Origin: Ornithobacterium rhinotracheale
GTDB taxonomy: Bacteria > Bacteroidota > Bacteroidia > Flavobacteriales > Weeksellaceae
Assembly: GCF_004088395.1 (NCBI RefSeq)
Contig: NZ_CP035107.1
Location: 1,937,001-2,001,000, forward strand
DNA length: 64,000 nt
Direction: 5' to 3'
The first letter of the stretch is position 1. Each line of letters opens with the position of its first letter. The notes below the pieces were generated by a model. The model worked only from the letters and a program-made list of their open reading frames with translations. It made no database searches and had not been told where the DNA came from. A program made the position numbers and the translations under genes. Below are positions 18,466-28,356 of the stretch, one piece after another.

Positions 18466-19152
18466 ATGCCCACTGAGCTCAATATTTTATACGAAGACAA
18501 TCACCTTATCATCGTCAATAAAAAATGTGGCGAATTAGTGCAAGGCGATAAAACAGGCGACAAAAGCCTGCTGGAAGACATCAAAAACTTCATCAAAATC
18601 AGAGACCACAAGCCTAGGAATGTATACTTAGGCTTAATCCATCGGCTCGACCGCGTAACCAGTGGCGCCATCGTGTATGCCAAAACAAGCAAAGCCCTCA
18701 GCCGAATGAATGAACTCTTTAAAACCCGAAAGGTGGATAAAATATACTGGGCGCTCTGCACACCCCTTGCCCCTACACAACCCACCGAAGGCACACTGAC
18801 CCATTACCTGAAAAAGAATTCCCGAAACAACACCGTTACCGTGTTTCCGCGCGCTACCGAGGGAGCCAAAAAAGCCGTTTTGCACTACAAATTAATCAAG
18901 AAGCTAGACCGCTATTGGCTTTTTGAAATTGAGCTAGAAACTGGGCGCTCGCACCAAATTCGGGCGCAAATGGCAAAGATTGGCGCCACCATCAAAGGCG
19001 ATTTAAAATACGGCGCCGAACGCTCCAATAAAGATGGAGGCATTCACCTGCACGCGCGGCACCTCCGCTTTCAGCACCCTGTGAGCAAGGAGCAAATCAG
19101 CATCACCGCACCACTGCCCCAAGATAATTTATGGCAAGCCTGCGAGCTTTAA
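18466..19152 (+). CDS. RluA family pseudouridine synthase
   Basis: Converts uridine to pseudouridine in rRNA or tRNA. 228 residues, catalytic core only, without an N-terminal S4 domain. The active-site motif LIHRLDRVTSG (about residues 58-68, catalytic Asp in HRLDR), the KTSKALSRMNELF helix and the ELETGRSHQIRAQM block are clear. Target base unknown. Follows panB by 8 bases; its stop overlaps the 3' end of the convergent EamA gene. Confidence 0.92.
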   Translation: MPTELNILYEDNHLIIVNKKCGELVQGDKTGDKSLLEDIKNFIKIRDHKPRNVYLGLIHRLDRVTSGAIVYAKTSKALSRMNELFKTRKVDKIYWALCTPLAPTQPTEGTLTHYLKKNSRNNTVTVFPRATEGAKKAVLHYKLIKKLDRYWLFEIELETGRSHQIRAQMAKIGATIKGDLKYGAERSNKDGGIHLHARHLRFQHPVSKEQISITAPLPQDNLWQACEL

Positions 19153-19183
19153 GCCTTAGGCTCTATAAAAGTGATTCCAATCC

Positions 19184-20002
19184 CTATAAGAATAATAAGC
19201 CCCCGAGGAGCATCTCGGCCGTGGGCTTTTCGTTTAAAACCAAGTATGCCATCAGTGCCGCAAAAACCGTTTGGCTTAGCAAACTTAACGAAACTCTGGT
19301 AGCGTGCATTCGCTTAGTGACATAGCTAATGAGCGCCCACGCAATGAGCTGACAAAACAATCCGCCCAAAAATAGCAAAAGCCAATCACGGCTACTAAAC
19401 CCCGTGAAACGCTCGTGGCTAAAAAGATTTAGCACCCCCAAAGTAAAACTCGCCGAAAGGCTATTGAGCGCCATATAAGGCAGCACCTCAACCCTTGCAA
19501 GCACCAGTTTGGAAAGCACAATGTACACCGAATAAATCAGCGCCGAAAGCAAGCCCATCATAAAATAAATATCTACCGAAAGATTGACAAACACCTCCCA
19601 ACCAATGAAAACAATCATTCCCACGAAAGCCCCCAACGCGCCTAACCAAAAATTCCGCTTGGGCTTATTGGGCAAAAACAAAAAGGCAAATATGCCCACA
19701 AATATCGGGGCTAAATTGGTGAGCAAGGTGGCTTGCGTAACATTGGAGCCCGCAATGGCTAAGTTCCAAAAAAATATGTCTGAGCCAAAAAGCACCCCAC
19801 ACACCAGCGTGCCTATAAGGTATTTACCTTGTGGAATTTTCTCCCTTGGGCTAAAAAACAAAACAGGCAAAAGGCACACAGCAGGCACCAGCACCCGATA
19901 AAATGCCGAAATGCTTGCCAAGCCCTCCATATATTTCACCAGTACGGGGTAGGCAGAAATCAATAATATGCCTAAGAGCAAGGCGATACGATGTTTATAC
20001 AC
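19184..20002 (-). CDS. EamA (DMT superfamily) transporter, probably C-terminally frameshifted
   Basis: Inner-membrane exporter or importer of small metabolites. About ten hydrophobic helices in two EamA repeats, from HRIALLLGILLISAYPV to FAALMAYLVLNEKPT. I chose the GTG at 20002: the -7 box TAATTTTG at 20036-20029 would start transcription near 20022, so the farther ATG at 20101 would not be in the message. The frame stops after LLGGLLFL; another frame continues IGIGITFIEPKA and stops at 19149, a more normal EamA end, so one base may have been lost near 19188. Confidence 0.8.
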   Translation of the reverse strand: MYKHRIALLLGILLISAYPVLVKYMEGLASISAFYRVLVPAVCLLPVLFFSPREKIPQGKYLIGTLVCGVLFGSDIFFWNLAIAGSNVTQATLLTNLAPIFVGIFAFLFLPNKPKRNFWLGALGAFVGMIVFIGWEVFVNLSVDIYFMMGLLSALIYSVYIVLSKLVLARVEVLPYMALNSLSASFTLGVLNLFSHERFTGFSSRDWLLLFLGGLFCQLIAWALISYVTKRMHATRVSLSLLSQTVFAALMAYLVLNEKPTAEMLLGGLLFL

Positions 20003-20028
20003 GGCTTTGACTTTTGAATAAATTAGGG

Positions 20029-20036
20029 CAAAATTA
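20029..20036 (-). promoter_or_regulatory. Putative -7 box of the EamA gene
   Basis: Minus-strand TAATTTTG fits TAnnTTTG and lies 26 bases before the proposed GTG start. Confidence 0.45.
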
Positions 20037-20152
20037 CGCGCAATTTTCAGTATAAAAAAGGCTCTGAATGAATATTTCCCTACAAAACAACACCCGCTCA
20101 CCTTAAGGCATTCGCGCGCACCGCTCGGGCGTATGGCACTACACCACTCACA

Positions 20153-20382
20153 CAGGCGAAGGTGTTTCGCATTAGGCTACGAAGTCCCTTTGCCTTAGGC
20201 TAAGGAGGTATTCCCTATCAATAAATGAAAATAAATCATATTTGGGGATTAAGTTTAAATACTTAGGCGATTGCTTTTTTATATATAATAAGGTATCAAT
20301 AAAAGCGCCTTACCGAGCAATGGTGTATTGCCTTATGCTAACGAGGTGTTCGTTACGGGGCTAACGAGGTGTCTGTCTCGTA
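20153..20382. repeat. Diverged 23-bp units beside the main array
   Basis: Related units start at 20153, 20176 and 20199 (core GCTAAGGAGGT) and at 20337 and 20360 (core GCTAACGAGGTGT). Each step is 23 bases, and 20360 plus 23 falls in register with the clean array that follows. The AT-rich stretch at 20222-20336 does not resemble the unit. The whole 20003-20629 gap holds no gene I can support. Confidence 0.6.
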
Positions 20383-20561
20383 CTACACGCGAGGGAACAC
20401 TCGTACTGCACGCGAGAGAACACTCGTACTGCACGCGGGAGGACACTCGTACTACACGCGAGAGAACACTCGTACTGCACGCGGGGGAACACTCGTACTA
20501 CACGCGGGGGAACACTCGCACTGCACGCGGAGGAACACTCGCACTGCACGCGGGGAACACT
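20379..20561. repeat. 23-bp tandem repeat array, 8 units
   Basis: Eight units starting at 20379, 20402, 20425, 20448, 20471, 20494, 20517 and 20540 (the last 22 bp), built on CGTACTGCACGCG plus a purine-rich part ending GAACACT. Variable sites are few and mostly transitions. GC-rich against AT-rich surroundings. No stop occurs in several frames across it, which gives spurious open frames. It lies between the susD 3' end and the EamA gene 5' region. Confidence 0.97.
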
Positions 20562-20629
20562 TGTGTAATAAAAATAAAAACCGCCATGCGCTTTGCGCAC
20601 GGCGGTGAAAGTATCTGAACAATCTTAGA

Positions 20630-22597
20630 TTAATTAATTTCGGCAACGCCTCCTGCTAGGGTTGGCCACCCTGGGTTTTGGTAAATCACGGAGTTGTTCG
20701 GGTTGCCATCTGGAGCAGCTAGCTGCAATTCCTCAAAGGCTATTGGCTCATAGTAGTGAGCTTTTACCCAAGTGTAGCCCTCATAGAATCGGTTGTCTGA
20801 TTTGATTCTGTAAATGTAGAAGTATGGGCCGATATCTGGGCTAGACATATTGGGGGATTTGGCAGGCTCGTATCTGAGGTCTGAGAAGTTTTTAAGCTCA
20901 TTGCTGTTTAGCACACCAGGCTGTAACCACTCCCAGATTTTAATGCCTCGCACTTGGTAGTTTTTCACTTGGTCTAGTGCGCGCCATCTTTTCAGGTCGT
21001 CCATACGCAAGCCTTCTGCTACAAGCTCGCAGCGTCTCTCGCGGCGAATGTTGTAGAGGGTAACCTCTACTTTTTGCCCTGCGGAGTACACGGCAAAGTC
21101 ATCTTCTAGGTCTAAGTCCGTGTTTTTATCTGTTACCTTATAATCTGTAAGCACGCCAGCTCTTTCTCTAAGGGCTGCCCAGTAGGTAGCAGATTCGTTG
21201 CTTACATTGCCTTCTAGCTCATACTGTGCCTCGATATAGTTTAAGTACGCCTCGGAGGCTCTGAATAGCAAGCAGCCATTTACACTCTTTTGTGCTGAAT
21301 TCTGCTGTGGGTAGGGGTCTAGGCCAAGGCCTTTTCTAATCTCGTAGCCAGTGGCAGAGAGGTTTCCTCCTTCTGAGAATTTAGGTAGGTAGAAGGTGTT
21401 TTTATTGGTATTGAATTGGTCGCTTCTTTTCTTTACAAACATAGCAATGCGCTCGTCTCGTTTATTGGCGAGGTTGGTCGAGAGCTTTTTAGGGTCGTTG
21501 TAGGAGGCGAGGATAGTTGCGTCTTTATAGACGGGCTCTCCGTTTTTACCTAAGTAGGCATCCATCAAGCCTTGTGTAAAGCCTGATTGGCTTCCTAGTT
21601 TTAGGTATACTTGTGTGGCGTGTGCTACGGCGAGGTCTACATTATAGCTTCTCCATAGCAATACCTCATCATACTTGCCCATATCGGTGTCGGCAAACAT
21701 CATATAGTAGGGGTTGGTTCCTACTTCTAGGCTTTTAACCTTGTGGTTGCTTGGGGTGAGGCTTACATTTTTGATTACCTTCTCGGCGGCATCTTTGGCT
21801 TGGGTAAGGAAGAATTCTATTTCCTTGTCATAGCCATCGGGGTAGTTTACATCTTGCGGGTTTCCTGGCCAGCCTTGCCCCCCTGGTACAAAGGCGGTGC
21901 CTCTGTGGTATTTGAGCCAAGTGCCTTCGTATAGGGCTACTCTGGATTTGAATAGCTGTGCTACTTCTTGGCTTATTCTGTTTTTATTGGCTACGGGGTT
22001 GGGGCTTAGGTATTTTATGGCCTCGTCTAAGTCTTCTAAGATGAAGCGGGCTACTAGGTTTCTGGGGCTTCTTTTAGAGCGCTTGATGAGCTCCGCTCTA
22101 TCCTCTGATAGCGGCTCCTTGATGATTGGGAAGTCGCCTAGCTTGGTGAGCTTGCCATAGTATGTGTAAGCTCTTAGGAAGTAGGCTTCGCCAATGGCTT
22201 GGTTAATCTCGGCTTTGCTTCCTTTGATTTCTCCGGCTTTGTATTTAGGGAGTACTTTGCCAAGGAAGTAGTTTACCTTGCGGATATTGTTTAGTTTCCA
22301 TACGGAGGCTTTGTTTGGCACTTTCTTCCAGCCTGGAAGCCATATATCATCTGAGGAGTTTCTTTTTGCTTGGTTATCGGTATTGTTGTCCAGCAAAGTA
22401 TTCCCCATAGAGTAGTCTCCATTGGTGTAAAAGAAGGATTTGTATAAATCTAAGGTGTAAGCGGATAGCTGCCCTGCGTTGTTAAAATAGGCATCTGGAC
22501 TTACTTGTGATAGGGGTTCCCTGTCTAGGAAATCGTTACAAGCACTTAGCGAATAGAGGGCTAATAGTGCGATTATTATTTTATTTATCTTCTTCAT
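20630..22597 (-). CDS. SusD/RagB family outer-membrane nutrient-binding lipoprotein
   Basis: Surface lid protein that captures glycans or peptides for its SusC porin partner. 655 residues with a lipoprotein signal MKKINKIIIALLALYSLSAC, Cys20 being the lipidation site, followed by NDFLDREPLSQVSPDAYF, a typical SusD start. TPR-like helices (GEAYFLRAYTYYGKLTKLGD) and the C-terminal RRERRCELVAEGLRMDDLKRW are family hallmarks. It follows its susC partner by 14 bases, but that gene is broken. No glycosidase, sulfatase or Sus regulator is nearby, so the ligand is unknown. Confidence 0.93.
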   Translation of the reverse strand: MKKINKIIIALLALYSLSACNDFLDREPLSQVSPDAYFNNAGQLSAYTLDLYKSFFYTNGDYSMGNTLLDNNTDNQAKRNSSDDIWLPGWKKVPNKASVWKLNNIRKVNYFLGKVLPKYKAGEIKGSKAEINQAIGEAYFLRAYTYYGKLTKLGDFPIIKEPLSEDRAELIKRSKRSPRNLVARFILEDLDEAIKYLSPNPVANKNRISQEVAQLFKSRVALYEGTWLKYHRGTAFVPGGQGWPGNPQDVNYPDGYDKEIEFFLTQAKDAAEKVIKNVSLTPSNHKVKSLEVGTNPYYMMFADTDMGKYDEVLLWRSYNVDLAVAHATQVYLKLGSQSGFTQGLMDAYLGKNGEPVYKDATILASYNDPKKLSTNLANKRDERIAMFVKKRSDQFNTNKNTFYLPKFSEGGNLSATGYEIRKGLGLDPYPQQNSAQKSVNGCLLFRASEAYLNYIEAQYELEGNVSNESATYWAALRERAGVLTDYKVTDKNTDLDLEDDFAVYSAGQKVEVTLYNIRRERRCELVAEGLRMDDLKRWRALDQVKNYQVRGIKIWEWLQPGVLNSNELKNFSDLRYEPAKSPNMSSPDIGPYFYIYRIKSDNRFYEGYTWVKAHYYEPIAFEELQLAAPDGNPNNSVIYQNPGWPTLAGGVAEIN

Positions 22598-22611
22598 TAT
22601 TTTAAACTTTT

Positions 22612-25600
22612 TTAGAAATTGATGCTAATTCCTGTGGATACTACTTTGGAGAGTGGGTACATTTTCCCTTGCCCGCTAGCGCCGCCGATTACCTCGGGGT
22701 CAAATAGCGAAGAGAGCTTTGTCCAAGTGAATAGGTTTTCTCCTGAGATATAGAATCGCACTCTGTTCATATAGATGCTCTGTACTAATTTCTTTGGCAA
22801 GGTGTAGCCTAGCTGAATGTTTTTCACTCTTACATAGGCGCCATTTTGCAAATATCTAGTTTGTGGCATTGGGAAGTTTTTGTAAGAATCTCCCAATGAT
22901 GGGGCTGGGTAGTAGGCATCTACATTAGGCCCAAGCGGACTGGTGGTGCCCTCTGGGCGGAAGTAATCTAAATGCTCCTTAAAGCCTGTGGCTGGCCATA
23001 GATTTGTTTTACCACCATCATACGGGGTATTGGCACCTGTAAAGAGCGTGTTTGGCGTTAAGAAGCCCTTGCTATCTAGGGCTAAATCTCTCTTAGCCGT
23101 ACCTTGGAGGAATATTCTAAGGTCTAAGCCCTTGTATTGCGCAAATAGGTCTAAACCAAAGTTGTATCGTGGGGTTCTGTTCCCGATGATTTTCAAATCG
23201 CCGTGGTCTTCCAAAGTTGAGCTTCCTACACCGATTTTGCCATCTTTGTTTAAATCCTCGAACATAATGTCGCCAGCTCTCCAGTTTCCATTGTAGAACT
23301 CGGGGCGGTGTTTGCTCACCCAATCATTAATTTCAGCGTCGGTCTTAGCCATTCCGTGGGTTACAAATCCCCAGATTTCGCCTAATTCTCTTCCTGAGTA
23401 ATAGGTGTTTAGGGAGCCTGTTTCGTTGGGGTAGTTTATCACTGTTTGGCGGCTATCAGTCAATGTAGCGTTGATTGAGTAGTTAAAATCTTTGCCTACT
23501 TTATCATTCCAGCCTAGGGCTAATTCAAATCCTCGAGACCTCATATCTGTATTGTTGGTATTTGGCACTTTTGCACCGAATACGCCTGGTAGCGCTCTTG
23601 CGGGCCCTACCATATCTTTGGTGTTTCTTTCAAAGAAATCGAGGGTTAAGTTAAATCTATTTTTAAAGGCATTAAGGTCTAGCCCTATGTTTTTAGTCTC
23701 TACTCTCTCCCAAGTTAAAAACTCACTGATTAATTGAGGCATTGAGGCCGTATTGGTGAGCTTATTATCAATTAGCCAAGTACCTACATTGGGCTTAAAT
23801 GGCATCGTTTGGTAGAATGGGTAGAAATTTGTTGTAGACTGGTTTCCTAGCTCTCCATATGAGGCTCTGAGCTTAAAGTCGCTGATTTTAGAGAAGATAT
23901 CGCCTAGATTTTGCCAAAATCCTTCTCTGGCAACATTCCAGCCCAAGGATACGGATGGGTACCAGTTCCATCTTTGGTCTTGCAGGAATCTACTTGTACC
24001 ATCATAGCGGAGGTTTAGTTCCACCAAGTAGCGCGCATCATAATCATAGTTCAAGCGGCCAAAGAAGCCCACCGTAGCCCAATCGTTGTAGCGGCCATCT
24101 ACATACATTTGGTCGCCATCAGTAGTGGCTAGCGCGATGACATCTCTGTTCACGATTCCGTTTCTTTTAGCTCTAATGTCTCTATTTTTAAACTCCTCTG
24201 CTTGGAAACCGGCGGTCAATTTAGCGGTGTGGTTTCCAAAGTATTTGGTATAATCTGAATAGATGTTTGGCGAAAAGTAATTGGATTTATAGCCAAATTC
24301 CTCTAAGAATGAAATTCCTGGGGCAATCTTCCCATAAGGGGAAATACTAAATTTAGGTGCAGCAAATGAGGCATGCCCCTTGATCATTGTATTGATATAG
24401 CGGCATGTAGAATCTATTTTCAAAACGGGTATCTGTTTTATAAGATAGATTGGCATAAATATTCCAATCTTTTGAAGGGCTTATAGTAAAGTTTACTTGT
24501 TGAGTTAAGAGGTCTCTTTCCCTACTATATCTACCCATTTCTTGCTCACCTATATCATTACCATAAACATAATGCCCATTCAAATCTTTGATTGGATAAA
24601 CTGGCCATTTTCTAATAATTCTCTCATAAAAATCATCCGAAGCTCCTGCTAGGAAAGATGATTTTCCATTAAGTTCTCTAGTAAATCTGGTTTGATACTG
24701 TAGCTTCAACCATGAATATAATTTAGAGGAAAATTTAGCACTTAATGCATATCTATCATAAGTATCTGTTTATATCTCATTAAGCCTTCTTGCCCGAGAA
24801 AGTTTGCAGATAGGTAGTATGTAGTCTTATCATTTCCTCCATTGATCGACAAGTTGTGTTCTTGAGAGGGAACCCAATCTCTATACATTTGGCGATACCA
24901 GTCTACATTATCCCATGCTTGGAATGTTTTCCATTGTTGTATAGCTGGATCCCATTCTGTAGCTTCTTTAATTTCCCCATTTTTATACTTAATTGCATTT
25001 TCTATTTGCCCAGGTGTAAATCTTAACCCAGTTGTAGCTGAATTATTAACCCAAGCTTCGTTTAAATAGTTCATAAATTTTTCAGAATCCAAGCCATCTG
25101 GCACCAATGTAGGGGAACTCCATCTCAAACTATTGTTGTATGAAATAGAAACTTTACCTTCTTTACCTGATTTTGTTGTAACTAAAATCACCCCAAAGGC
25201 AGCTCTTGAACCATATAATGAAAAGGATGCCGCATCTTTCAATACCGAAATACTTTCAATATCTTGTGGATTAAGTGAAGAAAAATCGCCCTCTGCACCA
25301 TCAATCAAAACCAAAGGCCTTGCTGATGAACCAACACCAAGCGTTCCCGTTCCCCTCACATTTATCGAGGGAGAGCTTCCCAACTCAGTTCCTGAGCTTC
25401 CTAGATCAAAATTCATCCCTGCTACTTTACCTTGCAAAGCTTGTACCGCATTAGATATTGGTCTGCTTTCAAATGCTTTAGAATCCACAACAGAAACAGA
25501 ACCTGTCAAATTCTCTTTTTTTGTTTACCAAATGCTACCACAACATCAAGCTTCACTTCTTTTTCGCTCAACTTAAGAATACCCATTTTTAATGACTTAA

Positions 25601-25841
25601 CAGGAAAAGTTTTCTGGCTAAATGTAATTGGATTTGTAATGTCTAACACATCCCCCACTTTACCAGGAATATTAAACGTACCATCAGCATCTGTTTCTAC
25701 CGAAGTATTGGTCCCCACCATGGTAACAAGTGCACCTTGTAGCGGGCCATAATCATCTTGCACCTTACCGGTGATTTATGCCATAATTTGGCTCACAAAT
25801 AGTAGCAACATTGTACTACTCCATAACATTTTTCGCTCCAT
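22612..25841 (-). pseudogene. SusC/RagA TonB-dependent transporter, disrupted by one nonsense codon and three frameshifts
   Basis: Would be a barrel porin of about 1075 residues importing a SusD-bound ligand. The pieces are collinear. Start MERKMLWSSTMLLLFVSQIMA at 25841, then TAA at 25778-25776 where CAA would give the expected Gln before ITGKVQD. The carboxypeptidase-like domain runs to VVAFGKQKK, where A7 (25516-25522) needs one more A to reach ENLTGSVSVV and the plug (QALQGKVAGMNF). After GLMRYK, AAA (24769-24771) needs one A to reach TDTYDRYALSAKF. After YNDQG, four G (24376-24379) should be three to reach HASFAAPKFS and the barrel, which is then open to KVVSTGISINF. All shifts are in homopolymers, so sequencing error must be excluded, but the nonsense change argues for real decay. 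Confidence 0.9.
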
Positions 25842-26160
25842 TCTATATATTTTTTAATTGTTTTAATAACTGTTAAAATCGCAACTATCTGAGTTGCTAA
25901 ACTAAATCATTTTTCATTGATAATAAAACCTTTATCGTGTATTTTGTACAAAAATGAAGAATATCATATCATCATTGTGTTAATTTTTAAAGGGAATCAA
26001 TCCATTTTCTTCAACTTAAAAACCTTGAAATTCTGATTTTTAAGGATTTTTCAAAGAATAAAACATCAATCATTCGGATTTTAAGCAATTTGAAATATTT
26101 CTTGATTAAATGTGTTTTTCAAAAAAATTAAACTTTATTTTTGTCCAAAATTTAGCATCT
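25842..26160. other. Intergenic region between susC and DUF2480 starts
   Basis: AT-rich divergent region. It holds a 6-bp hairpin GCAACT-ATCTG-AGTTGC at 25881-25897 in the susC leader and the DUF2480 promoter at its right end. No gene or repeat seen. Confidence 0.6.
26136..26143 (+). promoter_or_regulatory. Putative -7 box of the DUF2480 gene
   Basis: TATTTTTG, 17 bases before the ATG at 26161. It lies downstream of the alternative ATG at 26110, which supports the later start. Confidence 0.5.
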
Positions 26161-26673
26161 ATGAACGAGATAATTAACAGAGTTGCCAAGAGCTCACTCA
26201 TTACGATAGATTTAGCACATATATTTAACTCTGAAATTTTACCAAAAATCAAAATTTTAGACATTCAAGAATTTCTAAGAGATGGGCAAATTTTAATTGA
26301 AAAGGAATTTAGGGCGACTTTAAAAGAAATCAATTGGGCAGATTTTCAAGATCGTTTTGTGCACATCACATGTAGTGGAGATCCCATTTTGCCTGGTTGG
26401 GCATTTTTATTATTACAATGCCATCTAGCCCCCTTTGCTGAATTCTGTGGTGTAGGGAATAAAGATGATTTCAATAATTTAGCAATAGAACATTATGTGA
26501 AAAATATGAATTTGGATGATTTTTCTGGAAAACCAATCATCATCAAAGGCTGTGGAAATATGAAAATCAACGAACAGACTTATCTATCGCTCGTTGCAAA
26601 ATTACAGCCCGTAGCCAAATCTCTTATGTACGGAGAAGCTTGTAGCACAGTTCCTCTTTACAAGAAAAAATGA
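26161..26673 (+). CDS. DUF2480 family protein
   Basis: 170 residues, soluble, no signal peptide: MNEIINRVAKSSLITIDL start, central AdhFR-like text QDRFVHITCSGDPILPGWAFLLL, and a C-terminal GCGNMKINEQTYLSLVAKLQP. I recognise this as the Bacteroidota-specific DUF2480; no reaction is known. The Cys residues (CSGDP, KGCGN, GEACST) could bind metal but this is speculation. Single gene with its own promoter and a bidirectional terminator shared with pckA. Confidence 0.85.
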   Translation: MNEIINRVAKSSLITIDLAHIFNSEILPKIKILDIQEFLRDGQILIEKEFRATLKEINWADFQDRFVHITCSGDPILPGWAFLLLQCHLAPFAEFCGVGNKDDFNNLAIEHYVKNMNLDDFSGKPIIIKGCGNMKINEQTYLSLVAKLQPVAKSLMYGEACSTVPLYKKK

Positions 26674-26684
26674 GAATTACTTAT

Positions 26685-26718
26685 AAAAAAAACCCGCAAA
26701 ATGCGGGTTTGGGTTTTT
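26685..26718. terminator. Bidirectional terminator between DUF2480 and pckA
   Basis: AACCCGC-AAAAT-GCGGGTT hairpin (26691-26709) with an A-tract on its left and a T-tract on its right, so it can stop both convergent transcripts. Confidence 0.85.
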
Positions 26719-26745
26719 TTTATGAAATCAAATTGAGGGCAAGAA

Positions 26746-28356
26746 TTATAATTGTGGTCCTGCTTCTACTAATTTTTTACCTTCTTCGTTGTCAGTGTAT
26801 TTCTCAAAGTTTTTGATGAATCTGCCCGCAAGGTCTTTTGCTTTTTCTTCCCATTCAGAAGCTTCTGCATAAGTATCTCTTGGGTCTAGGATTCCTGAAT
26901 CTACTCCTGGTAATTCCACTGGAACTTCTAGGTTAAAGATTGGCACCACTTTGGTCTCAGCTTTATCGATAGAACCGTCTAAAATTGCATTGATAATAGC
27001 ACGAGTGTCTTTGATAGAGATTCTTTTCCCAGTACCGTTCCAACCAGTGTTTACTAAGTAGGCAGTAGCGTTGTTAGCTTCCATTTTCTTCACTAATTCC
27101 TCACCATATTTAGTAGGGTGCAATGAAAGGAAGGCTGCTCCAAAGCAAGCAGAGAAAGTAGGCTGAGGGCTAGTTACACCACGCTCAGTACCTGCCAACT
27201 TTGCAGTAAATCCGCTTAAGAAGTGGTATTTAGTTTGCTCTGGTGTTAATTTTGAAACTGGAGGCATTACACCGAAAGCATCAGCTGTTAAGAAGATTAC
27301 TTTTTTAGCTGGTCCTGCTTTTGAAACTGGTTTTACGATGTTTTCAATGTGATAGATTGGGTAAGAAACACGGGTGTTTTGAGTTACAGAACCATCTGTA
27401 AAGTCGATTTTTCCGTTTTCATCTACAGTTACATTTTCTAATAATGCATCGCGCTTGATAGCTCCGTAGATTTCTGGCTCTGCATCTTTATCCAAGTTGA
27501 TGGTTTTTGCGTAGCACCCACCTTCAAAGTTGAATACGCCTTCATCATCCCATCCGTGCTCATCATCACCGATAAGTTTTCTATTAGGGTCGGTAGAAAG
27601 GGTTGTTTTCCCTGTTCCTGAAAGCCCAAAGAAGATAGCTGTATCGCCTTTCTCGCCTACATTGGCAGAACAGTGCATTGAGGCGTATCCTCTCAATGGC
27701 AGGTAGTAGTTCATCATGGCAAACATACCTTTTTTCATCTCACCGCCGTACCAAGTTCCTCCGATTACTTGCATTTTCTCTGTCAAGTTAAACACGGTGT
27801 AAACCTCTGAGTTCATTCCGTATTTCTCATACTCTTTGTTTGAAGTTTTAGAAGCGTTCATCACTACGAAATCTGGCTCCCCGAAGTTTGCCAATTCCTC
27901 TTTGCTTGGGCGGATAAACATATTGGTAACGAAGTGTGCTTGCCAAGCCACCTCGGTAATGATTCTTACTTTTAATCTTGATTCTTCATTCGCACCACAG
28001 AAGCCATCTACTACAAACAGTCTCTTACCTGAAAGCTGATTAGTAGTGATTTCTTTAAGGTGATTCCAAGCCTCTTGGCTAAGTTTTTTGTTATCATTTG
28101 GAGACTCAGGAGTAGTCCACCAGATGGTATCTCTAGTTACATCATCCTCCACAATGAATTTGTCTTTAGGAGAACGCCCTGTAAACTCTCCAGTCATCAC
28201 ATTCACTGCTCCTAGCTCCGTTACTTGTCCTTTTTCGAATCCCTCTAGCCCTGGCTTAGTTTCTTCTTCAAAAAGTTGCTCGTACGATGGGTTGTGTACA
28301 ATTTCTTTTACGTCCTTAATTCCGTAACTTTCTAAAGCTTTTTTTAAGTTTTCCAT
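26746..28356 (-). CDS. pckA: Phosphoenolpyruvate carboxykinase (ATP)
   Basis: Interconverts oxaloacetate plus ATP and PEP plus CO2; in anaerobic Bacteroidota it often runs towards oxaloacetate. 536 residues with [29 protein letters not shown], the kinase-1a P-loop [15 protein letters not shown], metal-binding [22 protein letters not shown] and the adenine-binding [20 protein letters not shown]. These are the ATP-type signatures, not the GTP-type. Single gene, divergent from acpP across a 312-base gap. Confidence 0.97.
   Translation of the reverse strand: MENLKKALESYGIKDVKEIVHNPSYEQLFEEETKPGLEGFEKGQVTELGAVNVMTGEFTGRSPKDKFIVEDDVTRDTIWWTTPESPNDNKKLSQEAWNHLKEITTNQLSGKRLFVVDGFCGANEESRLKVRIITEVAWQAHFVTNMFIRPSKEELANFGEPDFVVMNASKTSNKEYEKYGMNSEVYTVFNLTEKMQVIGGTWYGGEMKKGMFAMMNYYLPLRGYASMHCSANVGEKGDTAIFFGLSGTGKTTLSTDPNRKLIGDDEHGWDDEGVFNFEGGCYAKTINLDKDAEPEIYGAIKRDALLENVTVDENGKIDFTDGSVTQNTRVSYPIYHIENIVKPVSKAGPAKKVIFLTADAFGVMPPVSKLTPEQTKYHFLSGFTAKLAGTERGVTSPQPTFSACFGAAFLSLHPTKYGEELVKKMEANNATAYLVNTGWNGTGKRISIKDTRAIINAILDGSIDKAETKVVPIFNLEVPVELPGVDSGILDPRDTYAEASEWEEKAKDLAGRFIKNFEKYTDNEEGKKLVEAGPQL

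Noticed and set aside
20379-20561. CRISPR array or a repeat-encoded protein
   Set aside because: Units abut with no spacers. The 23-bp period is not a multiple of three, and frames stay open on both strands only because the unit lacks stop codons, so a coding reading is an artefact.
24353-25763. Separate small genes in the SusC region
   Set aside because: The open frames are collinear pieces of one SusC reading frame, joined by single-base shifts.
25881-25897. Riboswitch or attenuator in the susC leader
   Set aside because: Only one 6-bp hairpin is visible, with no U-tract or further paired elements.
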